Of a DNA stretch of 45,256 bases, positions 23,526-33,878 are shown piece after piece. The stretch is from an uncultured Oscillospiraceae bacterium (GTDB lineage: Bacteria > Bacillota > Clostridia > Oscillospirales > Oscillospiraceae). The stretch covers positions 1-45,256 of the forward strand of contig CAJOQP010000152.1 of assembly GCA_905236515.1 (NCBI GenBank), in the 5' to 3' direction. The notes beneath the pieces are model-generated. The model made no database searches. It worked only from the letters and a program-made list of their open reading frames with translations, and was not told the DNA's origin. Each line of letters starts with the position of its first letter. The stretch's first letter is position 1. The position numbers were made by a program, and so were the translations under genes.

Positions 23526-24434
23526 TCATTCCTTAAACAGAGCCTGCACATAGGACTGTGCCTCGAATGGAATCAGATCATCAATCTGCTCGCCGACTCC
23601 GACCATCTTCACGGGAATGTTCAGCTCATTTGCGATACCAAACACCACTCCGCCTTTTGCCGTGCCATCCAGCTTCGTAAGGACGATTCCGGTAATACCG
23701 GCAAAGTCCAGAAACTGTTTTGCCTGATTCAACCCGTTTTGCCCGGTAGTGGCATCGAGCACCATCAGGATCTCAACATCAGATTCCGGAAGCTCCCGTT
23801 CCACGATACGGGTCATCTTATTGAGCTCATTCATCAGGTTCTGCTTATTGTGAAGTCTTCCGGCCGTATCGATAATCACGATATCAGTCTGACGGGCACG
23901 CGCGGCATTGATGCCATCAAAAACAACGGATGCAGGATCGCTTCCTTCCTTGTGCTTGATGATGTCCGCACCGGAACGCTCAGCCCAAACGGTAAGCTGC
24001 TCTGCCGCTGCCGCACGGAACGTATCGCCGGCACAGAGAAGCACTTTCTTTCCTTCATTCACATACTGTGCGGCAAGTTTTCCGATGGTAGTGGTCTTGC
24101 CCACCCCGTTAACACCTACCATGAGGATCACGGATGGAACCGTTCCGGTCTTGATCTGTGAATCTCCTACATTCAGCATTTTGGCCAGGATCTCGCAAAG
24201 GCCTTCTTTTGCCTCATAGCCTTTCCGGAAACGTCTCTCCCAGGTCATCTTTTTCATCTCATAAACGACCTTTTCTGCGGTTGCTGCACCGCAGTCGGAC
24301 ATAATCAGGAGTTCTTCCAGATCCTCATAGAATTCATCCGAATCCGGTTTAAACTCCTTGAAGAGCTCTTCCAGTTCTTCCATGTTGTTTCTGGTCTTCG
24401 TCAGACCGGAAAACATTTTATCAAAAATTCCCAT
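23526..24434 (-). CDS. ftsY: Signal recognition particle receptor FtsY
   Basis: VGVNGVGKTTTIGKLAAQYVNEGKKVLLCAGDTFRAAAAEQL...DTAGRLHNKQNLMNEL...LTKLDGTAKGG. Confidence 0.97.
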   Translation of the reverse strand: MGIFDKMFSGLTKTRNNMEELEELFKEFKPDSDEFYEDLEELLIMSDCGAATAEKVVYEMKKMTWERRFRKGYEAKEGLCEILAKMLNVGDSQIKTGTVPSVILMVGVNGVGKTTTIGKLAAQYVNEGKKVLLCAGDTFRAAAAEQLTVWAERSGADIIKHKEGSDPASVVFDGINAARARQTDIVIIDTAGRLHNKQNLMNELNKMTRIVERELPESDVEILMVLDATTGQNGLNQAKQFLDFAGITGIVLTKLDGTAKGGVVFGIANELNIPVKMVGVGEQIDDLIPFEAQSYVQALFKE

Positions 24435-24448
24435 GTATAATCCTCACA

Positions 24449-27400
24449 TTATCGTTTCGCAGCTTTGATTGTTCTTTCCGTCTCTTCCATGCTCAGTGCA
24501 AGGACTTTGGAAACGCCCTTTTCCTGCATCGTAACACCATACAGGAAATCCGTGTTCTCCATCGTACCACGACGGTGAGTAATGACGATGAACTGCGTAT
24601 GCTTTGAATACTTGCGCATATAATCGGCATAACGGAGTACATTGGATTCATCCAGTGCAGCTTCGATCTCGTCCATGACGCAGAAAGGTGTGGGCCGGAC
24701 TTTAATGATTGCAAAATAGAGAGCGATCGCGACAAAGGCCATCTCACCGCCGCTGAGGAGGCTCAGACTGCTCAGCGCTTTTCCCGGCGGCTGCACCTGG
24801 ATCTCGATTCCGCAGTCCAGAACGTGATCTTCATCTTCAAGCACCAGCGCCGCTTTACCGCCGCCGAACAGTTCAAGGAACGTCTCCTGAAACGCTTTAT
24901 TGATCTGATTGAATTTATCAATGAACACCGTTTCCATCTCGGAAGTGATATCACTGATGATCACAAGAAGCTCTTTCTTGGATTTATCGATATCATCACG
25001 CTGAGAGGTAAGGAAATTATACCGCTCACTGACACGCTCGTATTCCTCGATCGCACCAAGGTTCGGCGTACCCAGCGCTCCCAGCTGACGGCGAAGATCC
25101 GCGATCTCCTTGTTGGTTTTCTGCAGGCTTTCCAGTGGCTGCCGAATCTCCTGTGCAGAGGTGTAGCTGAGTTCATAGTTATCCCAGAGTTTATCAAGCA
25201 GCTGCTTTTCTTCCATATCGGCAGCGACTTTTTTCTGTTCCAGTTTCGCCACTGAACGCTCCAGATTCAGGAGCTCTTTGTTGGAATCCTGAACACTGCG
25301 GTCGGTCTGGTTTCTCTTGCCTTCCAGATCCATCTTGGTATCAACGATCTTTTTGATCTCGTCCTTCCAGTGAGAAAGCCGCTGCTGCAGCGTACTGTTT
25401 TTCTTTTCCAGAGATTCCAGTTGCTGCTTCATGCCGGCTACCCGCGTTTCCTCGGTCTCTATGGCATTGCGCCGGGACTCACTGTCCCCGGTAATAGCCA
25501 GCAGCAGTGCTTTCAGCTGGCTGATCGCAGAAGACGTTGCGCTGGATTTGGAAACATTGGATGTGATCAGATTCTGAATACTGATCTGATCTTCCACCGC
25601 CATTGAGCGCTGGTACTGTACAGACTGAAGTTCGGATGTAGCCTCATCCAGCTCCTTCGTATTTTTAAGGATATTGTTCTCTATGACGATCTTATCCTGT
25701 TTCAGCCGCTCCAGCTCATTGGCGCGGGAAAGCATGCCGGCATTTCGAACATAGCTGCCGCCGGTCATGGAGCCTCCGGCATTGATCAGCTGGCCGTCCA
25801 GTGTCACGATGCGGAGTCGGTAACTGTTGTTTTTTGACATGCGGATGGCATCGGCAAGGGTCTGCGCTACAATGGTTCTGCCAAGCAGATTGGCGATGAT
25901 CCCGTCATACTGTTTATCGTAGGAAACCAGATCATAGGCAAGTCCCACGAATCCCTTGTCCTGTGTGGGGAGATCCGTCAGTACATTGCCGCGGATCACG
26001 TCGATAGGAAGGAAAGTGGCACGGCCGGAATCTTCTCTTTTCAGCAGTTCGATCGCGCTTCGCCCATCATTCTGAGTGCTGACAACGATATTCTGCATTG
26101 CGCCGCCCATTGCAGTCTCAATGGCAAGCGCATACTGATCTTCTGCTTTGATCAGACTGGCTACTGGTCCGTGAATACCTTTAAGGACCTTGTGAGAAGC
26201 TTCTTTCATGACTGTACGAACAGCATTGGAATACCCCTGAAACTCCTTTTCCATTGCAGAAAGGAGCTGGATACGGGAATCCATACTGCGGGATTCCACC
26301 TGCAGGGAGGTCTGTTTCTTCTGCAGAGAATCCACCGTTGCCTGACGGGACTGAATCTTCATGTCACAGCCGCGGATTATATTATTCGCGGAATCCAGTT
26401 TTTCCTGGTTTTCAATATTCTCTGCTTCAAGATCTCGGATCAGCTGTTCGTTGGTGTCGATCTGCTCACGGATCTCTGTAGCACGCTGTTCGGAATTGGA
26501 GATATCTCCTTTCATCCGTTCGATGCTGGCAAAAGCATTGCGGATATTCGTTTCGATAACAGCGCGTTCCGCATCATTTGCGGAGATATCATTCTGAACC
26601 TGAGAAAGCTTTTCACGGGCATCGTCCGCTTCCATATCCTTCTGGTGCATACGTTCAAGAAGACTGTCGGAAGAGGCATACAGCGCATCCAGTTCCGCAT
26701 GCGCCTGTGCCAGTTTCTCCTTGGCTTCCTCGTAGCTGCTGTTTACTGCGTCACTGTTATCACGCAGCTTATCCAGAGATGCCATCCATGCCGAGATCTC
26801 CTTGATCCGCAGTACGTCGTGGATCTGAAGGTATTTTTTCGCCACTTCCGACTGCCGTCTCAGTGGTTCCACCTGAAGTTCAAGTTCCTCGATCTTGTCG
26901 TTGACACGAACCAGGTTTTCTTCCGTCTTCTGCAGTTTTCTCTCTGCGTCTTCCTTGCGGTAACGAAACCGGGATATTCCGGCAGCCTCTTCCATGACTT
27001 CACGTCGGTCGGCGGATTTGTTGGAAATGATCTCACTGATCCTTCCCTGTCCGATCACGGAATAACCGTCACGGCCGAGACCGGTATCCATCAGCAGTGA
27101 GTTGATATCCTTTAAACGGACCTGCTCCTTATTGATGTAATATTCGCTATCCCCGCTGCGGTAGTAGCGTCTGGATATAGAGACCTCGGATGTATCCAGA
27201 TCAAACAGATGATCGGTATTATCCATCAGCAGTGTTACCTGGGCATAGCTCAATGGCGTACGTTTCGCTGTGCCTCCAAAAATGACATCTTCCATCTTGG
27301 ATCCACGCAGAGTCTTCGTACGCTGTTCGCCCATTACCCATAATATTGCATCGGAAATATTGGATTTTCCGGAACCGTTTGGTCCGACAATACCGGTAAT

Positions 27401-27475
27401 ATTATTTTCGAATGTCAATGTAGTTTTTTCAGGAAATGATTTGAATCCCTGAATTTCCAACGCTTTCAGATACAA
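24449..27475 (-). CDS. smc: Chromosome segregation protein SMC (shortened arms)
   Basis: LYLKALEIQGFKSFPEKTTL...GPNGSGKSNISDAI, hinge GIHGPVASLIK...GGSMTGGS, LSGGEMAFVAIAL, VMDEIEAALDESNV. Likely TTG start at 27475 with SD gaggag. Confidence 0.95.
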   Translation of the reverse strand: MYLKALEIQGFKSFPEKTTLTFENNITGIVGPNGSGKSNISDAILWVMGEQRTKTLRGSKMEDVIFGGTAKRTPLSYAQVTLLMDNTDHLFDLDTSEVSISRRYYRSGDSEYYINKEQVRLKDINSLLMDTGLGRDGYSVIGQGRISEIISNKSADRREVMEEAAGISRFRYRKEDAERKLQKTEENLVRVNDKIEELELQVEPLRRQSEVAKKYLQIHDVLRIKEISAWMASLDKLRDNSDAVNSSYEEAKEKLAQAHAELDALYASSDSLLERMHQKDMEADDAREKLSQVQNDISANDAERAVIETNIRNAFASIERMKGDISNSEQRATEIREQIDTNEQLIRDLEAENIENQEKLDSANNIIRGCDMKIQSRQATVDSLQKKQTSLQVESRSMDSRIQLLSAMEKEFQGYSNAVRTVMKEASHKVLKGIHGPVASLIKAEDQYALAIETAMGGAMQNIVVSTQNDGRSAIELLKREDSGRATFLPIDVIRGNVLTDLPTQDKGFVGLAYDLVSYDKQYDGIIANLLGRTIVAQTLADAIRMSKNNSYRLRIVTLDGQLINAGGSMTGGSYVRNAGMLSRANELERLKQDKIVIENNILKNTKELDEATSELQSVQYQRSMAVEDQISIQNLITSNVSKSSATSSAISQLKALLLAITGDSESRRNAIETEETRVAGMKQQLESLEKKNSTLQQRLSHWKDEIKKIVDTKMDLEGKRNQTDRSVQDSNKELLNLERSVAKLEQKKVAADMEEKQLLDKLWDNYELSYTSAQEIRQPLESLQKTNKEIADLRRQLGALGTPNLGAIEEYERVSERYNFLTSQRDDIDKSKKELLVIISDITSEMETVFIDKFNQINKAFQETFLELFGGGKAALVLEDEDHVLDCGIEIQVQPPGKALSSLSLLSGGEMAFVAIALYFAIIKVRPTPFCVMDEIEAALDESNVLRYADYMRKYSKHTQFIVITHRRGTMENTDFLYGVTMQEKGVSKVLALSMEETERTIKAAKR

Positions 27476-27509
27476 ATGTAAAAGCTCCTCTAACAATAAA
27501 ATGATAAAA

Positions 27510-28559
27510 CTAATAAATTATACTATTTTTCCAGTCCTTTTGCAATGGAACTGCCACGTCCCAATCCGGTACAGAGTCGTCGGGAATTACTCGAAATTCC
27601 ATATCCGGAAAGATACGGGAAAGATAGTCCAGATTAGATTTTCGGTTCCCGGTCATTTTGGATACAAAGGACGGAGAAACATGCAGTTCCACGAGTCCGG
27701 ACATCTTCCGGCTTTGAAGGATCTGTTCTGCTCGGTTTCGCATGATCCGGGAATAGACCAGTTCCCCGAAAGACGGATGATAGGCTCCCCCTGCCGCAGT
27801 TCCTCCGGAAAGGTCATCGCTGGGGTTTAGGCCAAGCCGGATGACTGGTATCCTGCTTTCCAGAAACATGGGGATGATACGGCTGCATAAACAAACTGCA
27901 TCTTCCACCGTGTGTTCCTCATATTCCCCTTTTTTCCACATATCAAAAAGAGGTGTGTCACGAATGATCACCGTCGGATAGATCCGAACACCATCCGGAT
28001 CCAGTTCTATCAGCTCCCGGGCTGTTTGAAGATCCTTATCCGGATCCGAACCGGGAAGCCCGGTCATCATCTGAAGAATCAGATGAAATCCTTCTTCGCG
28101 AATCAGATGAGAAGCACGAACCACATCTTCTGCCTTGTGTCCTCTGCCGGATTTAATCAGAACATCATCATCCATGGACTGGCAGCCCAGTTCGATCGTC
28201 TCAACTCCATATCTGCAAAGCAGCTGCAGGATATCGGAAGATATCGCATCCGGTCGTGTGGAACAGCGAATGGAGCGCACCCACCCGGCAGCACGATACG
28301 GCTGTACAATGGAAAGAAGTGTTTTCTGCACCTCCTTCGGTATCGCAGTAAAACTTCCTCCGTAAAAAGCTACTTCAAAGGGCGTGGAATCACAGACTTC
28401 ATCTCTGCGGCAGCCCGCCCGCTCCAGTGTTTTATTCACCACTTCCGCCGTAGCGGAATAGTTCTGTCCCGTAATCGCATTCTGGTTGCAGAACACACAG
28501 TGATACGGACATCCAAGATGCGGTATGAAGACGGGAAGGATCCGATTGCGCGGACTCAT
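27510..28559 (-). CDS. Radical SAM protein (Elp3-like)
   Basis: RILPVFIPHLGCPYHCVFCNQNAITGQ (CxxxCxxC), EVAFYGGSFTAIP, IELGCQSMDDDVL. Confidence 0.92.
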   Translation of the reverse strand: MSPRNRILPVFIPHLGCPYHCVFCNQNAITGQNYSATAEVVNKTLERAGCRRDEVCDSTPFEVAFYGGSFTAIPKEVQKTLLSIVQPYRAAGWVRSIRCSTRPDAISSDILQLLCRYGVETIELGCQSMDDDVLIKSGRGHKAEDVVRASHLIREEGFHLILQMMTGLPGSDPDKDLQTARELIELDPDGVRIYPTVIIRDTPLFDMWKKGEYEEHTVEDAVCLCSRIIPMFLESRIPVIRLGLNPSDDLSGGTAAGGAYHPSFGELVYSRIMRNRAEQILQSRKMSGLVELHVSPSFVSKMTGNRKSNLDYLSRIFPDMEFRVIPDDSVPDWDVAVPLQKDWKNSIIY

Positions 28560-29230
28560 GCCTGCAACCTATCCATGGCATCTCTTGCCGCCAGCTGTTC
28601 CGCTTCCTTCTTCGTTCTTCCGGTACCTTCTCCGCAGACATCCCCGTCAATGATCACATTGAATGTAAAACGTTTGTTATGATCCGGTCCGGATTCCGCG
28701 ATCTGACGATATTCAATCGTCTTGCCCGGTGTTTTCTGCACGAACTCCTGAAGAAGAGTCTTCCAGTCACCGGAAGGTGCGGAATAATCGATCTCGCTGG
28801 TGAGAACATATTCGGAAATAAAAGCTTTGGCCGGAGTATATCCGCCATCCAGGTATATTGCAGCAATCACTGCCTCCACTGCGTCGGACAGGATCGACGG
28901 ACGGCTGCGTCCACCGGTGGATTCCTCCCCTTTTCCCAAACGGATGTGGGAACCGAGATCCAGCTTCTTTGCCACTTCGAACAAAGCTGTCTCACAGACC
29001 AGTTCCGACCGAAACTTCGACATATTGCCTTCGGGAATCTCCGGTGTTTTTCTGTACAGATATTCCGCTGTGACCTGTCCGAGAATGGAGTCACCAAGAA
29101 ATTCCAGTCGTTCATTGTCGCCAATTCCCAGTTTTTTATTCTCATTGGCAAAAGAACTGTGCGTCAGAGCGTGTTCCAGCAAATCCTGATCTTGAAACTG
29201 ATATCCAAGACGTTCCTGTAAATCCCGCAT
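28556..29230 (-). CDS. rnc: Ribonuclease III
   Basis: LTHSSFANE...NERLEFLGDSILGQV; C-terminal dsRBD GEGTGRTKKEAEQLAARDAM. Confidence 0.96.
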   Translation of the reverse strand: MRDLQERLGYQFQDQDLLEHALTHSSFANENKKLGIGDNERLEFLGDSILGQVTAEYLYRKTPEIPEGNMSKFRSELVCETALFEVAKKLDLGSHIRLGKGEESTGGRSRPSILSDAVEAVIAAIYLDGGYTPAKAFISEYVLTSEIDYSAPSGDWKTLLQEFVQKTPGKTIEYRQIAESGPDHNKRFTFNVIIDGDVCGEGTGRTKKEAEQLAARDAMDRLQA

Positions 29231-29231
29231 A

Positions 29232-30248
29232 TCAGCCCTCAGCACTGTCGATCTTCAGAAGATCGATGTTTTCTTTAATCTCATCCGTAAATCCGGATTC
29301 CGAAAAAACTTTGGCCTGACGGATCGCAGCAAAAATAGCATTGGCCTTGGAGGAACCGTGTGCCTTGATAACCGGTTTGGATATGCCGAGGAAAGCGGTT
29401 CCGCCGATCTCATCAGCGTCCATAGCTTTCTTCATTTCCTTCAGGCCGTCTTTGACCAACAGTGCACCGATCTTTGTCTTCAGGCTCTTCATCAGGGATT
29501 TCTTAATCATGCCGGACATCATTTTGGCGACACCCTCCGTAGTCTTCAGAAGGATGTTGCCGGTGAAGCCATCCGTAACAACGACATCCACAAGATCCTG
29601 ATATACACCGGATGCTTCCACATTTCCGACAAAATTGATCCGTCCTGCATCTCCAGCTTCTTTCAGCAGCGCAAAGGTCTCATGCCGAAGTGCATCTCCC
29701 TTGGTATCTTCCGTACCGACATTTAACAATCCCACTCGGGGATTGTCGATATGAAGGATCTTCTTTGCATAAAAGCTTCCCATATAGGCAAATTGCAGCA
29801 GATATTCCGGAGTGCATTCTGCGTTTGCCCCGCAATCGATGAGCAGTGTACCATTCTCACCAACGGGTAGGGCCGGAGCCATAGCCGCTCTACGGATACC
29901 GCGGATCCTCTTAACGATCAAAGTCGCACCAGTGAGCAGTGCACCAGTACTTCCAGCAGAGACAACAGCGTCACCTTCACCATCCCGGAGCATATTGAGT
30001 GCGACAGTCATGGAGGCATCTTTCTTTCGGCGGGTCGCAGTACTGGGATCATCTTCCATGGTGATCACATCACGGGCATCAATCACGGTGATATCCGTTG
30101 CTCCCTCATCAGCCAGGCACTTCTGAACTTTTTCCATCTGGCCTACCAGTACAACTTCTACATCCAGTTCTCTGGATGCACGAACAGCACCTTTTACGAT
30201 CTCTTCCGGTGCATTGTCGCCACCCATTGCATCAATAATTACTCGCAT
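29232..30248 (-). CDS. plsX: Phosphate acyltransferase PlsX
   Basis: MRVIIDAMGGDNAPEEIVKGA...VSAGSTGALLTGATLIVKRIRGI...VVVTDGFTGNILLKTTEG. Confidence 0.96.
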   Translation of the reverse strand: MRVIIDAMGGDNAPEEIVKGAVRASRELDVEVVLVGQMEKVQKCLADEGATDITVIDARDVITMEDDPSTATRRKKDASMTVALNMLRDGEGDAVVSAGSTGALLTGATLIVKRIRGIRRAAMAPALPVGENGTLLIDCGANAECTPEYLLQFAYMGSFYAKKILHIDNPRVGLLNVGTEDTKGDALRHETFALLKEAGDAGRINFVGNVEASGVYQDLVDVVVTDGFTGNILLKTTEGVAKMMSGMIKKSLMKSLKTKIGALLVKDGLKEMKKAMDADEIGGTAFLGISKPVIKAHGSSKANAIFAAIRQAKVFSESGFTDEIKENIDLLKIDSAEG

Positions 30249-31561
30249 ATCCGAAAAACCTCCTTATTTTTAATCGTGTCAATCTTTTCCAGTGCGCGTT
30301 TGGATAATTCCAGATTTTTATTTCGTTTCCCCTTCACCCGATAACCGAGGGGATCGATAATTCCAAAGTTGATGTTCATCGGCTGGAACGGACCGATACT
30401 GCCGCCGGAAATATAAGCAGCAAGAGCACCGATCGCGGTGGAAGACGGAAAATCTGCCGGTTCCAGTCCAAGCAGTTCCGCCGCGGTCTCGATTCCAACC
30501 AGCATTCCGGAAGCCGCAGATTCGATATATCCTTCCACACCGGTCATCTGTCCTGCAAACCGGATCCTGGGTTCCGATATCAGCCGGTAATACCGATCCA
30601 GATGCCCCGGAGAGTCCAGATACGTATTGCGGTGCATAACACCGTAACGAATGAATTCTGCATTTTTCAGAGCCGGGATCATGGAGAAGATCCGTTTCTG
30701 CTCCGGCCACGTAAGATGCGTCTGAAATCCGACCAGATTATACAGGGATCCTGACAGATTGTCCTTGCGAAGCTGAACGATCGCATAGGCTTCCTTTCCC
30801 GTGTGGGGATCGATCAGTCCCACCGGTTTCATAGGTCCGTATCGAAGAGTATCTTCCCCTCTCCTTGCCATGACCTCTACCGGCATGCATCCCTCAAAGA
30901 CCTTGCTGTCTTCAAAGCCATGCGTCTCCGCTTCTTTTGCTGCAGTCAGTTCCCGTATGAAATCCTTATATTCCTGTTCATTCATCGGACAGTTGATATA
31001 ATCCGGTGTTCCCTTATCATAACGGGAAGCGAGGAACGCGGAATTCATATCGACAGAATCCGCAGAAACGATAGGCGCCACCGCATCAAAGAAATGCAGA
31101 GAGAACTCAGGACAGGTCTCCTGGATCTTCTCCGCCAGCGGATCGCTGGTAAGAGGGCCGGAGGCAATAATGACATTTCCATCCGGTATCTCGGTCACTT
31201 CACGATGCTCCACCGTGATATATGGGTCGTTCTCCAAATGTTCTGTAATAAAACGGGAAAAACCTTCCCGGTCCACGGCCAGAGCACCGCCGGCAGGGAC
31301 TTTTGTTGCGTCCGCACTCTTCATGATCAGAGAGCCCATCCGACGCATCTCTTCCTTCAGCAAGCCAACTGCATTGCTCAATTCATTGGAGCGAAGAGAA
31401 TTGGAACAGACCAGTTCCGCAAACAGCGGAGACTGATGTGCCTGCGTAAAATGATCCGGCTTCATATCGATCAGTCTGACCGGGATATGTCGGCGGGCAA
31501 GCTGCCAGGCGCATTCCGATCCTGCCAGTCCCGCTCCTACAATAATAATATCATTTATCAT
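30239..31561 (-). CDS. trmFO: Methylenetetrahydrofolate--tRNA-(uracil-5-)-methyltransferase TrmFO
   Basis: IIIVGAGLAGSECAWQLARRHIPVRLIDMKPDHFTQAHQSPLFAELVCSNSLRSNELSNAVGLLKEEMRRMGSLIM; adjacent to topA. Confidence 0.95.
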   Translation of the reverse strand: MINDIIIVGAGLAGSECAWQLARRHIPVRLIDMKPDHFTQAHQSPLFAELVCSNSLRSNELSNAVGLLKEEMRRMGSLIMKSADATKVPAGGALAVDREGFSRFITEHLENDPYITVEHREVTEIPDGNVIIASGPLTSDPLAEKIQETCPEFSLHFFDAVAPIVSADSVDMNSAFLASRYDKGTPDYINCPMNEQEYKDFIRELTAAKEAETHGFEDSKVFEGCMPVEVMARRGEDTLRYGPMKPVGLIDPHTGKEAYAIVQLRKDNLSGSLYNLVGFQTHLTWPEQKRIFSMIPALKNAEFIRYGVMHRNTYLDSPGHLDRYYRLISEPRIRFAGQMTGVEGYIESAASGMLVGIETAAELLGLEPADFPSSTAIGALAAYISGGSIGPFQPMNINFGIIDPLGYRVKGKRNKNLELSKRALEKIDTIKNKEVFRICE

Positions 31562-31591
31562 AGTTCTGAATAGTTCTCCAGAAATGTCCAT

Positions 31592-31613
31592 AGGGCGGCA
31601 TGGCTGCCGCCCT
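31592..31613 (-). other. GC-rich hairpin between topA stop and trmFO start, without a clear T-tract
   Basis: agggcggca tggc tgccgccct, 9-bp perfect stem. Confidence 0.6.
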
Positions 31614-31621
31614 GTAATCTG

Positions 31622-33802
31622 TTACTTGCTTGCCTGTCTGGTTCCTGTGGTACTTTTTTTAGCGTCGGATTTGGCTGATGCCCCGCTGCTTCTTCTTTTG
31701 AAAGTACGGTCTTCCAAAGGAACAAAGCTCGGACAGGCTTCATTTTCGCACATTGGTTTTCTCCGTCCGCGACCGTTTTTCTTAAACAGCGTCTTCCCAC
31801 AATCCGGACATACTTCCGCCGTAGGAACATCCCAGGTCATAAAACCGCATTCCTGACCTCGTTCACAGCCGTAATAGGTATAACCGTTGCGCGACTTCTT
31901 TTTCAGGATACGACTGTCACATTTCGGACATTTTCCCGGAGTCTCCACAACCAGAGGCTTTGTGAAAGTACAGGTGGGATAGTTCGGGCAGGCCAGGAAC
32001 TTGCCGAATTTGCCATTTTTAATGACCAGATTGGCACCGCATACTTCACATTTCTCTTCCGTCACTTCATCAGGAACTTTGATGCGTTCTCCCTGCATGG
32101 CCTCTTCAGCCGATTTCAGTTCACGTTCAAATTCATCATAGAATTCCGTGAGAACTTCATGCCATTCTTTGGTCCCGTTCTCGATCTCGTCCAGATTCTC
32201 TTCCATATGAGCCGTAAATTTCAGATCTACAATATCCGAGAAACGCTCATCCATAAGATCCGTAACCACGACTCCGAGATTCGTCGGTTTCAGATACTTG
32301 CCGTCCTTTTCCACATATTCCTTCGCAGTAATATTGGAAATAATAGGAGCATAGGTGGAAGGTCTTCCAATGCCGTTTTCCTCCAGGGCACGGATCAGGG
32401 ATGCTTCCGTATAACGGGATGGCGGCTGTGTGAACTGCTGTTCCGGGATCATGCGGTCCAGAAACACTTCCTGGCCTTTTGCAAGCTTGGGAAGCGGATT
32501 TTTCGGTGCGTTCTCGTCATCCTCTCTGGAATCTGCGGAAAGCACGGTATATCCGGGAAACTTCAGTTCCGAGTAACTGGATTTGAAAAGATGCCCGGCC
32601 GAAATGATATCCGTTGCAACATTGTCATAAGTCGCATTGGCCATCTGGGAGGCAGTAAAGCGTTCCCAGATCAGACGATAAAGCCGATACTGATCGTTAT
32701 TCAGATCCTTTTTTGCTTCCTCCGGTGTCAGGAAAACATCCGTAGGACGAATGGCCTCATGGGCATCCTGGGCGCCGGCTTTGGTTTTATAGGTTCTGGG
32801 GCCATTATAATAATCATCCCCATACTTCTGATGAATAAAGGCCGCAGCCGCATTCAGTGCATCCTGAGAAAGGCGCAGAGAGTCAGTTCTCATATAAGTG
32901 ATAAGACCGGTGGTTCCCCGACCGCTGATCGTCACACCTTCATACAGCTGCTGCGCGATGGACATGGTACGCCGCGGTGTCATACCCAGTCTGCGTGATG
33001 CTTCCTGCTGCAAAGTAGAGGTGATGAACGGAGGTGCCGGACTTCTTCTCTTTACACTCCGCTTCTGGTTTTCCACCAGGAACGGCTGGCCTTTGATCTC
33101 GGAAAGGACCTGATTGACTTCCTCTTCCGAATGCAGTTCCTTCTTTTTCCCGTTGGAACCATGATATCGTGCCGTGAACGAGGTCTCCGGAGAGCCGCAG
33201 TTGAGTGCAGCATCCAGATTCCAGTATTCCTGCGGGACGAAATCATCGATCTCCTTTTCCCGTTCTACCACCATCTTGGTAGCTACTGACTGAACACGAC
33301 CGGCGGAAAGACCGCGGCGGATAGTCTTCCAGAGAAGCGGAGACACCTTATAACCTACGATGCGGTCCAAGATCCGTCGGGTCTGTTGTGCGTTTACAAG
33401 ATCGATATCGATATCGCGTGGTTTTTCAATACTGTCGGTAACGACTTTCTTCGTAATCTCATTGAATGTGACCCGCTTTGCTTTCTCATCTTCCAGGTTA
33501 AGAAGTTCCTTAAGATGCCATGAAATGGCTTCGCCCTCACGGTCCGGGTCAGTCGCAAGATAAACGATATCCGCATTTTTCGACCGTTTGCGAAGATCTG
33601 AGATCACATCCGCTCTTCCCTTCACGGGAATATAATGCGGTTCGAAGTTATTCTCGATGTCCACACCGAGTTTGCTCTTCGGCAGATCTCGCAGATGGCC
33701 CATGGATGCGACTACCTTATAATCACTTCCCAGATAACGCTCTATAGTTTTTGCTTTTGCTGGTGATTCCACAATAACCAGCTTGCTACCGGCTTTTGCC
33801 AT
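31622..33802 (-). CDS. topA: DNA topoisomerase I
   Basis: KLVIVESPAKAKTIERYLGSDYKVVASMGHLRDLP...ATDPDREGEAISWHL...ITYMRTDSLRLS; C-terminal zinc ribbons. Confidence 0.97.
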   Translation of the reverse strand: MAKAGSKLVIVESPAKAKTIERYLGSDYKVVASMGHLRDLPKSKLGVDIENNFEPHYIPVKGRADVISDLRKRSKNADIVYLATDPDREGEAISWHLKELLNLEDEKAKRVTFNEITKKVVTDSIEKPRDIDIDLVNAQQTRRILDRIVGYKVSPLLWKTIRRGLSAGRVQSVATKMVVEREKEIDDFVPQEYWNLDAALNCGSPETSFTARYHGSNGKKKELHSEEEVNQVLSEIKGQPFLVENQKRSVKRRSPAPPFITSTLQQEASRRLGMTPRRTMSIAQQLYEGVTISGRGTTGLITYMRTDSLRLSQDALNAAAAFIHQKYGDDYYNGPRTYKTKAGAQDAHEAIRPTDVFLTPEEAKKDLNNDQYRLYRLIWERFTASQMANATYDNVATDIISAGHLFKSSYSELKFPGYTVLSADSREDDENAPKNPLPKLAKGQEVFLDRMIPEQQFTQPPSRYTEASLIRALEENGIGRPSTYAPIISNITAKEYVEKDGKYLKPTNLGVVVTDLMDERFSDIVDLKFTAHMEENLDEIENGTKEWHEVLTEFYDEFERELKSAEEAMQGERIKVPDEVTEEKCEVCGANLVIKNGKFGKFLACPNYPTCTFTKPLVVETPGKCPKCDSRILKKKSRNGYTYYGCERGQECGFMTWDVPTAEVCPDCGKTLFKKNGRGRRKPMCENEACPSFVPLEDRTFKRRSSGASAKSDAKKSTTGTRQASK

Positions 33803-33878
33803 GAATGAACCTCTCTTCTGTTATTCAATAAAACAGGCGCCACAAGATATTGGTGCCCATCAGTACTTTCAGTCACAA

